Assembly (NCBI GenBank): GCA_905202255.1
Contig: CAJKRH010000031.1
Coordinates: forward strand, 1 to 22,750
Source of the DNA: an uncultured Ruminococcus sp.
Lineage (GTDB): Bacteria; Bacillota; Clostridia; Oscillospirales; CAG-272
Reading direction: 5' to 3'
Length of the DNA: 22,750 bases
The stretch's first letter is position 1; every line of letters begins with the position of its first letter. Shown piece by piece: positions 7,313 through 15,204 of the stretch. Under the pieces are notes generated by a model. It did not search any database. It saw nothing but the letters and a program-made list of their open reading frames with translations, and had not been told where the DNA came from. The translations under genes and the position numbers were made by a program.

Positions 7313-7341
7313 TTGATTTTGACAGCGAGATATATTATAAT
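7313..7341 (+). promoter_or_regulatory. Promoter of the miaB-mutS-mutL-tgt operon
   Basis: TTGATT (7313-7318), a 17-nt spacer and TATAAT (7336-7341). A perfect TTGACA (7319-7324) overlaps and could serve an alternative -10 TATCTA (7341-7346) at 16 nt. There may therefore be two close start sites. Confidence 0.75.
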
Positions 7342-7385
7342 ATCTATGTATATATAACTATAGTGGAGAGGGCTTTGTTTGCGAG

Positions 7386-8792
7386 ATGGAAAGCGGAAAA
7401 AAGAGAATAATAACGGAAGCGGAAATGGAAAAACAGCATGAATATGCGAGAAGCATTTCCGCGATGATAAGCGGAGGCAAAAATGCCTGCGTCATAACAT
7501 ACGGTTGTCAGCAGAATGAAGCGGACAGCGAGCGCATAGCGGGCACTCTTGCCGATATGAGCTATAATATCGTTTCCGAGGCGGCGGATGCCGACCTGAT
7601 AATAGTCAATACCTGCGCCGTCCGCGACCATGCGGAGAAAAAGGCACTCTCGATAACAGGCGGCTACAAGCACTTAAAGGAGAAAAATCCCGCGCTCATC
7701 ATCGGCGTATGCGGCTGTATGGTTTCGCAGGTGAGCATGAGCGACAAGATAAAGAAAAGCTATCCCTATATAGATTTCGTTTTCGGCACGGAGCATCTCT
7801 GGAGACTGTCCGAGATGCTTTACCACACTATGACTGAGGGGCGCTCGTTCTATCCCAATGAGGGCGATGCCGTTCTTGCCGAGGGTGTTCCCGTGCGCCG
7901 CGAGAGCAAAGCCCGCGCATGGGTGAGCATAATGTACGGCTGCAATAATTTCTGCACCTACTGCATCGTTCCGTATGTGCGCGGCAGAGAGAGAAGCCGA
8001 CGCCCCGAGGATATAGAGGCGGAGGTTCGCGCGCTTGTCGCCGACGGCTGCCGCGAAATAACCTTGCTCGGGCAGAATGTCAATTCCTACGGCAAGGAGT
8101 TTCAGGGAGAGTGCGATTTTGCCGACCTGCTCGCCCGCCTTTGCAAAATAGAGGGCGATTTCATCATCCGATTCATGACGAGCCATCCGAAAGACGCTTC
8201 GCATAAGCTTATCGACACGATGGCGGCAAACCCGAAGATAGCGCGTCATTTTCACCTGCCGCTCCAGTCCGGAAGCGACAGGATTCTCCGCGAGATGAAC
8301 AGGCATTATGATACCGCGGCTTATATGGAGCTCATAGATTATATGCGTGAAAAAATGCCCGATATCTCGATAAGCACGGATATCATCGTGGGCTTCCCGG
8401 GCGAGACGGACGAGGATTTCGGGTGCACGCTCGATATGGTGCGCCGCGTGAGATACGATATGCTCTTCTCGTTCATCTATTCCAAGCGCGACGGCACGCC
8501 CGCGGCGAAAATGGAAAATCAGGTGCCCGATGAGATAAAGAGTGCGCGTTTTGCAAGGCTTCTTGAGGCTCAGGCGGAAAATGCGCTCGCCTGCAACCTG
8601 CCGCTTGAGGGGAAGGTTGTCCGTGTTCTCGTGGAGGGCGAAAGCAAGACCGACCCCGGGATGTTCTCCGGCAGAACAGGCGGCAATAAGATAGTCCATA
8701 TCCCCGCCGACGAGAGCCTGCGCGGGCAGTTTGCCGATGTGCGCATCACAAAAGCACTGACCTACGCGCTCATGGGCGAGGTCGTAAAATAA
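7386..8792 (+). CDS. miaB: tRNA-2-methylthio-N6-dimethylallyladenosine synthase MiaB
   Basis: A radical-SAM methylthiotransferase that adds the 2-methylthio group to i6A37 of tRNAs reading UNN codons. The N-terminal UPF0004 domain has the three auxiliary-cluster cysteines C41 (TYGCQQNE), C77 (NTCAVR) and C111 (GCMVSQ). The radical-SAM motif is C186-x3-C190-x2-C193 (GCNNFCTYC), followed by VPYVRGRERSR; a TRAM domain closes the protein. The 468-aa length is normal. The start is uncertain: GGAG (7365-7368) is 17 nt before ATG 7386, while ATG 7425 has a closer purine-rich stretch; either keeps all domains. MiaA, which makes the i6A substrate, is not in the window. Confidence 0.97.
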   Translation: MESGKKRIITEAEMEKQHEYARSISAMISGGKNACVITYGCQQNEADSERIAGTLADMSYNIVSEAADADLIIVNTCAVRDHAEKKALSITGGYKHLKEKNPALIIGVCGCMVSQVSMSDKIKKSYPYIDFVFGTEHLWRLSEMLYHTMTEGRSFYPNEGDAVLAEGVPVRRESKARAWVSIMYGCNNFCTYCIVPYVRGRERSRRPEDIEAEVRALVADGCREITLLGQNVNSYGKEFQGECDFADLLARLCKIEGDFIIRFMTSHPKDASHKLIDTMAANPKIARHFHLPLQSGSDRILREMNRHYDTAAYMELIDYMREKMPDISISTDIIVGFPGETDEDFGCTLDMVRRVRYDMLFSFIYSKRDGTPAAKMENQVPDEIKSARFARLLEAQAENALACNLPLEGKVVRVLVEGESKTDPGMFSGRTGGNKIVHIPADESLRGQFADVRITKALTYALMGEVVK

Positions 8793-8835
8793 CAGCAAAA
8801 ACAAAGACAAATCACCTTTTTTCGGAGGAAAAGCA

Positions 8836-11421
8836 ATGCCGACACCTATGATGCAGCAATATCTTGATATAAAGGACAAATACAGGGAATATATCCTCAT
8901 GTATCGCGTGGGCGATTTCTATGAGATGTTCTATGACGATGCCAAGACAGCCTCGCGCGAGCTTGACCTTGTGCTGACAGGCAAGGACTGCGGCGAGCCG
9001 GAGCGCGCGCCGATGTGCGGCGTGCCTTTTCATGCCGTAGACCCGTATATAGGCAAGCTCGTCGGCAAGGGCTACAAGGTTGCCATCTGCGAGCAGACGG
9101 AGGACCCCGCGCTTGCCAAGGGACTTGTGAAGCGCGATGTCATCCGCATGATAACGCCCGGCACGCTCACGGAATCATCCCTGCTTGATGAAAAGAAAAA
9201 CAACTACATATGCGCGATATATGCCGCGCCGGATTGCTACGGCATAGCTTTTGCCGATATATCTACCGGTCAGACCTCGGCAACATGGTTTGACGGGGAC
9301 AACAGGGCGCAGCGCCTGCTCTCCGAGATAGGCACATATGCGCCGCGCGAGGCTGTGCTTTCCTGCTCGTGCTCGGCTATTCCCGAGGCTTCGGATTTCA
9401 TGCGCGAGCGTCTGCGCTGTACGATAAACGAGGCTCAGCCCGACCGTTTTCGCGCCGGGTCGGCGCTCTCTGCCGCAGAGGAGCATTTTTCGCCTCTGCC
9501 CGATGATTTCACGGAAAACAATCCCGCACTTCTCGCTCTCGGCGGGCTTATCTCCTATGTTGAGGAGACGCAGAAAACAAGCCTTTCCAATATTGGCTCG
9601 CTCAATTATTACCGCGACGGGCAGTATCTGGAGATAGATGTGAATACGCGCCGCAATCTCGAGCTCTGCGAGACGATGCGCCGCGCCGAGAAGAAGGGCA
9701 CACTGCTCTGGGTGCTGGACAAGACAAAGACTGCGGCAGGCGCGCGACTGCTGCGCAAGTTTATAGATTTCCCGCTGAAAAATCCCTATCATATCGAGCG
9801 CAGGCTCGCTTCCGTGGAGGAGCTTTACGCACGCGTCGCCGAGCGCGGCGAAATAGCGGAACAGCTTTCGGGCGTCATGGATCTGGAGCGGCTGATAACA
9901 AGAATAGTTTACGGCACGGCGAACGCGCGCGACCTGCGTGCCGTCGCCGCCACGCTTGAGAAGATACCGCCGATACGCGATATCATATCTTCGTTTTCCG
10001 CAGGCGAACTCCCGGGCATATATGCCGAACTTGACCCGATGGAGGATTTGCGCGCGATAATAGAAGCGGGCATAAAAGAAGACCCGCCTTTCTCCGTTCG
10101 CGAGGGCGGCATCATACGCGACGGCTACAATGCCGATGTCGATTATCTGCGCTCTGTGATGACGAGCAGTAAGTCGCTTATCGAAAATATAGAGGCGACG
10201 GAAAAGGAAGCGACGGGTATACGCACGCTGAAAGTCGGCTATAACAGGGTTTTCGGCTACTATATAGAGGTTTCAAAATCGTTTGTCGGGAGCGTTCCCG
10301 AGAGATATATAAGAAAGCAGACGCTTGCAAACTGCGAGCGCTACATAACGGAAGAACTCAAGGATATGGAGGCGCAGATACTCGGCGCGGGAGAGCGCGT
10401 GACTGCGCTGGAATATCAGCTCTTCACAGATATACGCCTGAAGCTCGCCGAAAATGTCCATCGCATTCAGAAGGCGGCATATCTGCTCTCCAAGCTTGAT
10501 GTTTTCCTCTCGCTTGCCGAGGTGGCGCAGAGAAGCGGATATACGAGACCGACCGTGGACTACAGCGACAGGCTCTGCATAAAAGACGGGCGCCATCCCG
10601 TCGTCGAGCAGACGGCGAGCGACTCGCTCTTCATCCCCAACGATACGGAGCTTGATTGCCGCGGCAATCGTTTTGCGCTGATAACGGGACCGAATATGGC
10701 GGGCAAATCGACATATATGCGCCAGGTGGCGCTTATCTGCATCATGGCGCAGATAGGCTCTTTTGTTCCGGCGAAAGAAGCGCACATAGGCGTTGTGGAC
10801 AAGATATTCACGCGCGTCGGTGCCTCGGATGACCTTGCCATGGGCAAATCCACCTTCATGCTCGAGATGAGCGAGGTGGCATATATACTTGCAAACGCGA
10901 CGAAAAAGAGCCTTATTATTTATGATGAGATAGGCAGAGGCACGAGCACCTTTGACGGAATGAGCATCGCACGCGCCGTCGCCGAGCATACGGTGAATAA
11001 GATAGGCGCGAAAACGCTTTTTGCCACGCATTATCACGAGCTGACCACGCTCGAGGATGAGCTTGACGGCGTGGTGAACTACAATATCGCGGCAAAGAAG
11101 AAGCATGACGATATCGTTTTTCTGCGTAAGATAGTGCGCGGAGCGGCGGACGACAGCTACGGTATTGAGGTGGCAAAGCTCGCGGGCGTTCCCTCTGCCG
11201 TGGTAAGGCGTGCAAAGGAAATTCTCTCTTCGCTTGACGATGGCGCGGCACAAACCGCACCTGCGCACCGCATGGCGGAGGAGGACGAGCCGCAGATGCT
11301 TTCATTCGGGAGCATGGCGGAAAATGAGATAACGGACAAGCTGTCAAAAACGGATATCAATACGCTGACTCCGCTCGAAGCGCTGAATCTCGTATACGAA
11401 CTCAAAAAAATGATACCCTGA
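8836..11421 (+). CDS. mutS: DNA mismatch repair protein MutS
   Basis: Recognises base mismatches and small loops and starts repair. The full-length protein (861 aa) has the mismatch-reading Phe-x-Glu motif F28-Y29-E30 in GDFYEMF, the connector/lever/clamp domains, Walker A GPNMAGKST (618-626) and Walker B YDE (696-698) followed by IGRGTSTFDG. The C-terminal helices end LTPLEALNLVYELKK, as in other MutS proteins. QMLSF at 820-824 looks like the linker motif that binds the DNA polymerase beta clamp (inference). GGAGG (8824-8828) is 7 nt before the ATG. It lies 43 nt after miaB and 15 nt before mutL, so it is in one operon with them. Confidence 0.98.
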   Translation: MPTPMMQQYLDIKDKYREYILMYRVGDFYEMFYDDAKTASRELDLVLTGKDCGEPERAPMCGVPFHAVDPYIGKLVGKGYKVAICEQTEDPALAKGLVKRDVIRMITPGTLTESSLLDEKKNNYICAIYAAPDCYGIAFADISTGQTSATWFDGDNRAQRLLSEIGTYAPREAVLSCSCSAIPEASDFMRERLRCTINEAQPDRFRAGSALSAAEEHFSPLPDDFTENNPALLALGGLISYVEETQKTSLSNIGSLNYYRDGQYLEIDVNTRRNLELCETMRRAEKKGTLLWVLDKTKTAAGARLLRKFIDFPLKNPYHIERRLASVEELYARVAERGEIAEQLSGVMDLERLITRIVYGTANARDLRAVAATLEKIPPIRDIISSFSAGELPGIYAELDPMEDLRAIIEAGIKEDPPFSVREGGIIRDGYNADVDYLRSVMTSSKSLIENIEATEKEATGIRTLKVGYNRVFGYYIEVSKSFVGSVPERYIRKQTLANCERYITEELKDMEAQILGAGERVTALEYQLFTDIRLKLAENVHRIQKAAYLLSKLDVFLSLAEVAQRSGYTRPTVDYSDRLCIKDGRHPVVEQTASDSLFIPNDTELDCRGNRFALITGPNMAGKSTYMRQVALICIMAQIGSFVPAKEAHIGVVDKIFTRVGASDDLAMGKSTFMLEMSEVAYILANATKKSLIIYDEIGRGTSTFDGMSIARAVAEHTVNKIGAKTLFATHYHELTTLEDELDGVVNYNIAAKKKHDDIVFLRKIVRGAADDSYGIEVAKLAGVPSAVVRRAKEILSSLDDGAAQTAPAHRMAEEDEPQMLSFGSMAENEITDKLSKTDINTLTPLEALNLVYELKKMIP

Positions 11422-11436
11422 TGAAAGGATAAACGA

Positions 11437-13500
11437 ATGGGAATAATCAATGTTCTCGATATGAGCGTGGCGAACCTTATCGCCGCGGGTGAGGTCGTGG
11501 AGCGACCCGCCTCGGTCATAAAGGAACTTACGGAAAACGCAATAGACGCGGGTGCGCGGAGCATCACCGCCGAGATAAAGCGCGGCGGGGTCTCCTTCAT
11601 GCGCATAACCGACGACGGATGCGGCATGACCGCGGAAGATGCCGTAGCATGCCTGCGCCGCCATGCCACAAGCAAGATTCATACGGCGGCTGACCTCTCG
11701 GGGATAACGACGCTCGGCTTTCGCGGAGAGGCAATGGCGGCTATCTCCGCCGTCACCGATATGCGGATAATGACGCATCTGCGCGGCGAGACGGCGGGCA
11801 CGCTCGTTCATTGCGAATACGGAAGCGTATCCGAGGTTTCGGAGGGCGGTTTCCCCGAGGGGACTACCGTCATCTGCGAAAATCTCTTTGCAAGAACGCC
11901 TGCCAGACTGAAATTTCTGCGCTCTGATGTTTCGGAGGGAATAGCAGTCTCCTCCCTCATGGAGAAAATGGCTCTCTCTCATCCCGAGATAGCCTTTCGC
12001 TATATATGCGACGGCGAAATGCGCTTTTCCACCGCGGGCGACGGCAACCTCAAAAATGCGGTGTATTCCGTTTTCGGCAAGGGCTTTGCCTCCCGCATGA
12101 CCGAGGCTTCGGCAAGGAGCGGGGGCATCTCCGTTGGCGGATATATCAGCACACCCGAGAATGTCCGCGGAAACAGGAACATGCAGCTTTTCTTCATAAA
12201 TTCGCGCTCTGTACGGAGCAGAACGATGACGGCGGCACTCGAGGCGGCATACAGCTCGTATATCCCGCAGGGAAAATTTCCCTCGTGCGTGCTCTTTCTG
12301 AAGATTCATGCCTCGGCTGTGGATGTGAATGTGCATCCCGCAAAGCTGGAGGTGAAATTTTCAAATGAAAAGGAAATCTTTGATGCCGTTTACTATACGG
12401 TGCGCGGTGCGCTTGATGCAAAATTAAACCGCCCGGCCTTTGACCTCATAAAGAAATCGCGCGAGATGACGGATGAAAAGCTTAAAGTCGTTTCCGGCTT
12501 TGCGCCGATAGATGAAAAGAAGCATACGCAGGAGGCACTTCCCGATTTGCGCTATGCCGGAGAGGGAAAGCCTGAAGCAAAATCAAAATCGGAAGCAAGA
12601 ACAGAGCCGGAAGCGGAAAGCTTCGGTTCGGCGGCTTCGCGTTATGCGGCAAACGAGATAAAGCCGATATTTGCACCCGAGCGGGTATACGCCGATGTGC
12701 CGCATAATAAGCCGCTCCATGAGGAGAGTACATTCTCCTATGCGGAAAAAACAGATGCAAAGGTCAGCGCGCCGACAGGATTTCCTGTGGCAAAGACCGA
12801 GCCGAATGCGGCAGAGCCATGCGGTGGGGCAGACAAGGAGACCGCGACCGATACGAAACCGAGCGACGGCTTCTACGGCGATACCGATGCGAGAATCGGC
12901 GGGCATATAGCAAAGGAGCTTCCCGAATATCGCATAGTCGGCGAGGTTTTCGAGAGCTATATCATCATGGAGACCGAGGGAAAAATGCTGATAATAGACA
13001 AGCACGCGGCGCACGAACGCATAAATTTCGAGCGGATGAGGGCAAATATGAGTCTCTCCGACCCGTATATGCAGGCTTTGCTTGTCCCGGAGGTGCTGAC
13101 GCTCTCGGGCGCGGAACTTGACGCCGCGCTGAACTTCGGCGAGGAGATAAGCGCCGTAGGCTTTCTCTTTGAGATAAGCGGCAGAAATATGGTTATCCGC
13201 GCCGTCCCGCAGGATATGGGTATCGCCGATGCAAAGGAACTTTTGCAGACGCTTGTTTCGGCGGCGGCGGATAATCCGGCGGCACTTGAAACGAAGAAAC
13301 GCACGGTATTTGAGCGCGCACTCTATCAGACCTCCTGCAAAGCCGCGATAAAGGCGGGCAGGCACTACGACGATGTGCATATCCGCTGGATATGCGAAAA
13401 CCTGCTCAGATACGATTGTATAAAATACTGTCCGCATGGGCGTCCCGTTGCCTTTGAACTCACAAAAGGCGAGATGGACAGGCGCTTCGGCAGAACTTGA
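11437..13500 (+). CDS. mutL: DNA mismatch repair endonuclease MutL
   Basis: GHKL ATPase and latent nickase that works downstream of MutS. The ATPase part has E33-N34 (LTENAIDAGA), DDGCGM (59-64) and GFRGEA (94-99). A long acidic, Ala/Lys-rich linker runs from about 345 to 495. The C-terminal endonuclease domain is present: D521-K-H-A-x2-E527-x4-E532, C634 in SCKAAIKAG and CPHGRP (665-670). This predicts a MutH-independent system, as usual in Firmicutes. The usual DQHA reads DKHA here; the Gln is not a metal ligand, so I expect no loss of function. AAAGGA lies 7 nt before the ATG. Confidence 0.98.
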   Translation: MGIINVLDMSVANLIAAGEVVERPASVIKELTENAIDAGARSITAEIKRGGVSFMRITDDGCGMTAEDAVACLRRHATSKIHTAADLSGITTLGFRGEAMAAISAVTDMRIMTHLRGETAGTLVHCEYGSVSEVSEGGFPEGTTVICENLFARTPARLKFLRSDVSEGIAVSSLMEKMALSHPEIAFRYICDGEMRFSTAGDGNLKNAVYSVFGKGFASRMTEASARSGGISVGGYISTPENVRGNRNMQLFFINSRSVRSRTMTAALEAAYSSYIPQGKFPSCVLFLKIHASAVDVNVHPAKLEVKFSNEKEIFDAVYYTVRGALDAKLNRPAFDLIKKSREMTDEKLKVVSGFAPIDEKKHTQEALPDLRYAGEGKPEAKSKSEARTEPEAESFGSAASRYAANEIKPIFAPERVYADVPHNKPLHEESTFSYAEKTDAKVSAPTGFPVAKTEPNAAEPCGGADKETATDTKPSDGFYGDTDARIGGHIAKELPEYRIVGEVFESYIIMETEGKMLIIDKHAAHERINFERMRANMSLSDPYMQALLVPEVLTLSGAELDAALNFGEEISAVGFLFEISGRNMVIRAVPQDMGIADAKELLQTLVSAAADNPAALETKKRTVFERALYQTSCKAAIKAGRHYDDVHIRWICENLLRYDCIKYCPHGRPVAFELTKGEMDRRFGRT

Positions 13501-13519
13501 TTTTTTGAGGTAGATAAAA

Positions 13520-14650
13520 ATGTTCACTCTTATTAAAAAAGATAAAAAAGCCCGTCGCGGCAGATTTGAAACGGTACACGGAACGGTGGAAACGCCTGTT
13601 TTCATGAATGTCGGCACATGCGCCGCAATAAAAGGCGGCATCTCTACGATGGATTTAAAAGAAATCGGCTGTCAGATAGAGCTTTCCAATACATATCATC
13701 TGCATGTGCGCCCAGGCGATAATGTGATACGCGATATGGGCGGCATACATAAGTTTTTCAACTGGGACAGACCCGTGCTGACAGACAGTGGCGGTTTTCA
13801 GGTGTTTTCCCTTGCGGGGCTCCGCAAGATAAAGGAAGAGGGTGTTTATTTCAATTGCCATATCGATGGGCATAAGATTTTTATGGGTCCCGAGGAGAGC
13901 ATGCGTATTCAGTCGAATATCGCTTCCACAGTGGCGATGGCTTTTGACGAATGCATAGAAAATCCCTCGCCGCGCGATTATGTAATGAAGAGCGTGGAGC
14001 GCACGACGCGCTGGCTCGAGCGTTGCAAGGCGGAGATGGCAAGACTGAATTCGCTCCCCGAAACGATAAACAGAAATCAGATGCTTTTCGGCATAAATCA
14101 GGGCGGAACATATGACGATATCCGCATAGGTCATATGCAGGATATAGCTGCGCTCGACCTTGACGGATATGCGATAGGCGGTCTTGCGGTGGGCGAGAGC
14201 GCGGAGGAAATGTACCGCATAATCGACGCGGTTGAGCCGTATATGCCCGAAAACAAGCCGCGTTACCTCATGGGAGTCGGCACGCCGATAAATATACTCG
14301 AGGCAGTTTGGCGTGGTGTGGATTTCTTCGATTGCGTCATGCCCAGCAGAAATGCCCGCCATGGTACGATTTTTACATGGAAGGGAACAGTCAATGTAAA
14401 TAATCAGAAATACATGCGAGACCCCACACCCATAGATCCCGATTGCGGTTGCCCTGCCTGCCGTAATTATTCTAAGGCATATATCCGTCATCTGCTCCGC
14501 GCGGGAGAGATGCTCGGAATGCGCCTCTGCGTCCTGCATAATCTCTATTTCTATAATGAACTTATGGCGAAGATACGCGATGCGATAGACGGAGATTATT
14601 ATGAGGAGTTTTATCGCAAGTATATTGATATTCTCGGAAAGAGAATATAG
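13520..14650 (+). CDS. tgt: tRNA-guanine transglycosylase
   Basis: Exchanges G34 in GUN anticodons (Asp, Asn, His, Tyr) for preQ1 or a related base in the queuosine pathway. The 376-aa barrel has DSGGFQVF (D89), FDEC (D143), GINQGG (Q194), GLAVGE (G221) and the nucleophile D271 in DCVMPSRNARHG. The zinc site is C309-x-C311-x2-C314 with H340. Most bacterial enzymes have GIVQGG at 191-196; Asn for Val is a small departure in the base pocket. queA and the preQ1 genes are not adjacent, so the window does not show whether the cell makes or salvages the base. It lies 19 nt after mutL and is the last gene before the terminator. Confidence 0.97.
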   Translation: MFTLIKKDKKARRGRFETVHGTVETPVFMNVGTCAAIKGGISTMDLKEIGCQIELSNTYHLHVRPGDNVIRDMGGIHKFFNWDRPVLTDSGGFQVFSLAGLRKIKEEGVYFNCHIDGHKIFMGPEESMRIQSNIASTVAMAFDECIENPSPRDYVMKSVERTTRWLERCKAEMARLNSLPETINRNQMLFGINQGGTYDDIRIGHMQDIAALDLDGYAIGGLAVGESAEEMYRIIDAVEPYMPENKPRYLMGVGTPINILEAVWRGVDFFDCVMPSRNARHGTIFTWKGTVNVNNQKYMRDPTPIDPDCGCPACRNYSKAYIRHLLRAGEMLGMRLCVLHNLYFYNELMAKIRDAIDGDYYEEFYRKYIDILGKRI

Positions 14651-14662
14651 GATATGAGATAT

Positions 14663-14702
14663 AAAAATAAAGAGAAGTCGCATGCGACTTCTCTTTATTT
14701 TT
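14663..14702 (+). terminator. Perfect 40-nt palindromic terminator after tgt
   Basis: 20 bases (14663-14682) are followed at once by their exact reverse complement (14683-14702). The stem starts with five As and ends with five Ts, with GC-rich pairs in its centre. It ends the miaB-mutS-mutL-tgt transcript and would work on both strands. Confidence 0.92.
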
Positions 14703-14715
14703 GAGATAGTTTTCT

Positions 14716-14788
14716 TTTATCGTACTTTTGCGTGAAGAAGAGGATGGTTCAGGGTGGCGTAGCCACCTCTGAACGGCGTCGCCGAGAC
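14716..14788 (-). repeat. 73-nt dispersed structured repeat, copy 2 (inverted)
   Basis: Its reverse complement matches 122-194 at 68 of 73 positions. The main stem is intact (GGTGGC 14753-14758 with GCCACC 14762-14767 as read on the + strand); a difference in the loop turns TTC into TAC on the aligned strand. It starts 13 bp past the tgt terminator. Together with copy 1 it brackets a 14.5-kb block of housekeeping genes. Confidence 0.8.
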
Positions 14789-14889
14789 GGATGAGGTGTC
14801 AATAACGATAAATCTCTTTAATTATGTCTGCGCACAAACTTAACTCACGCCCGTTTATCTTGTAGATGCTCATTTCCCTTAATCAGTGG

Positions 14890-14917
14890 AAAAGTAAGAT
14901 AAAGCAAAGGTTACTTT
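14890..14917 (+). repeat. AAAAGTA...GTTACTTT element
   Basis: A 28-nt stretch starting AAAAGTAAGATAAAG and ending GTTACTTT, close to 181-207 and 59-88. Another inverted TACTTTTCTTTACC half-element follows at once. Between 14789 and 14889 I see no gene and no clear structure; the stretch up to 14979 is AT-rich. Confidence 0.5.
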
Positions 14918-14979
14918 TTGATACTTTTCTTTACCGAAAAATACAGCTACACATTTTTTCAAAAAAATCGTAAAAAAAC

Positions 14980-15008
14980 TTGACAATTTGCTCCTATTGT
15001 GGTATACT
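14980..15008 (+). promoter_or_regulatory. Strong promoter of tRNA-Gly
   Basis: Consensus TTGACA (14980-14985), a 17-nt spacer and TATACT (15003-15008). The tRNA begins about 15 nt past the expected start of transcription. Confidence 0.9.
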
Positions 15009-15029
15009 CTATATGCTTTTGAGAAGTAC

Positions 15030-15105
15030 GCGGATTTAGCTCATTTGGTAGAGCGCGACCTTGCCAAGGTCGAGGTGGCGGGTTCGAGCCCCGTAATCCG
15101 CTCCA
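15030..15105 (+). tRNA. tRNA-Gly (GCC anticodon)
   Basis: A full 76-nt cloverleaf. The acceptor GCGGATT (15030-15036) pairs with AATCCGC (15095-15101). The D arm is GCTC/GAGC. The anticodon stem CGACC/GGTCG holds the loop TTGCCAA with anticodon GCC at 15063-15065. The T arm is GCGGG-TTCGAGC-CCCGT. The discriminator is T15102 and the CCA end (15103-15105) is encoded. It reads GGC and GGU glycine codons. It stands alone with its own promoter and terminator. Confidence 0.97.
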
Positions 15106-15137
15106 AAAAAATCCAAGCCGATGCGCTTGGATTTTTT
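15106..15137. terminator. Bidirectional terminator of tRNA-Gly
   Basis: A 13-bp stem (15106-15118 with 15125-15137), with six Ts at its 3' end on the + strand and a T7 run on the - strand. It ends the tRNA transcript and can also stop the permease transcript coming from the right. Its first A directly follows the encoded CCA. Confidence 0.92.
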
Positions 15138-15156
15138 ATTACATATGAAATATATT

Positions 15157-15193
15157 GCAGGGCAAGTCATTTTTCGGCTTGCCCTGCGTTTTT
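15157..15193. terminator. Second terminator hairpin between tRNA and permease gene
   Basis: GCAGGGCAAG (15157-15166) pairs with CTTGCCCTGC (15178-15187) and is followed by GTTTTTT on the + strand. The - strand tail is only AT-rich. It lies just past the permease stop codon. Confidence 0.8.
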
Positions 15194-15204
15194 TATACAG
15201 TAAA

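Noticed and set aside
7674..8900. 408-codon - strand open frame opposite miaB
   Set aside because: It is the mirror of a well-supported gene in a GC-biased codon pattern, starts inside mutS and has no family likeness. The same applies to the long antisense frames at 2233-3222, 10273-11268, 11344-12336, 12583-13641 and 13655-14683.
13000..13040. MutL DKHA in place of DQHA as a loss of endonuclease function
   Set aside because: Asp, His and both Glu residues of the motif and the CPHGRP site are intact, so a functional nickase is expected.
122..14788. The two inverted repeats as ends of a genomic island or composite transposon
   Set aside because: The bracketed genes are core housekeeping genes (ffh, rpsP, mutS, mutL, tgt) with no recombinase or cargo and no composition shift by eye.
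15030..15105. tRNA-Gly as an integration (att) site
   Set aside because: I found no integrase and no second copy of the tRNA 3' end in the window; the downstream bases are just its terminator.
14988..15203. 71-codon + strand open frame over the tRNA gene
   Set aside because: It runs through the promoter -10, the tRNA and both terminators; no binding site and no protein-like composition.
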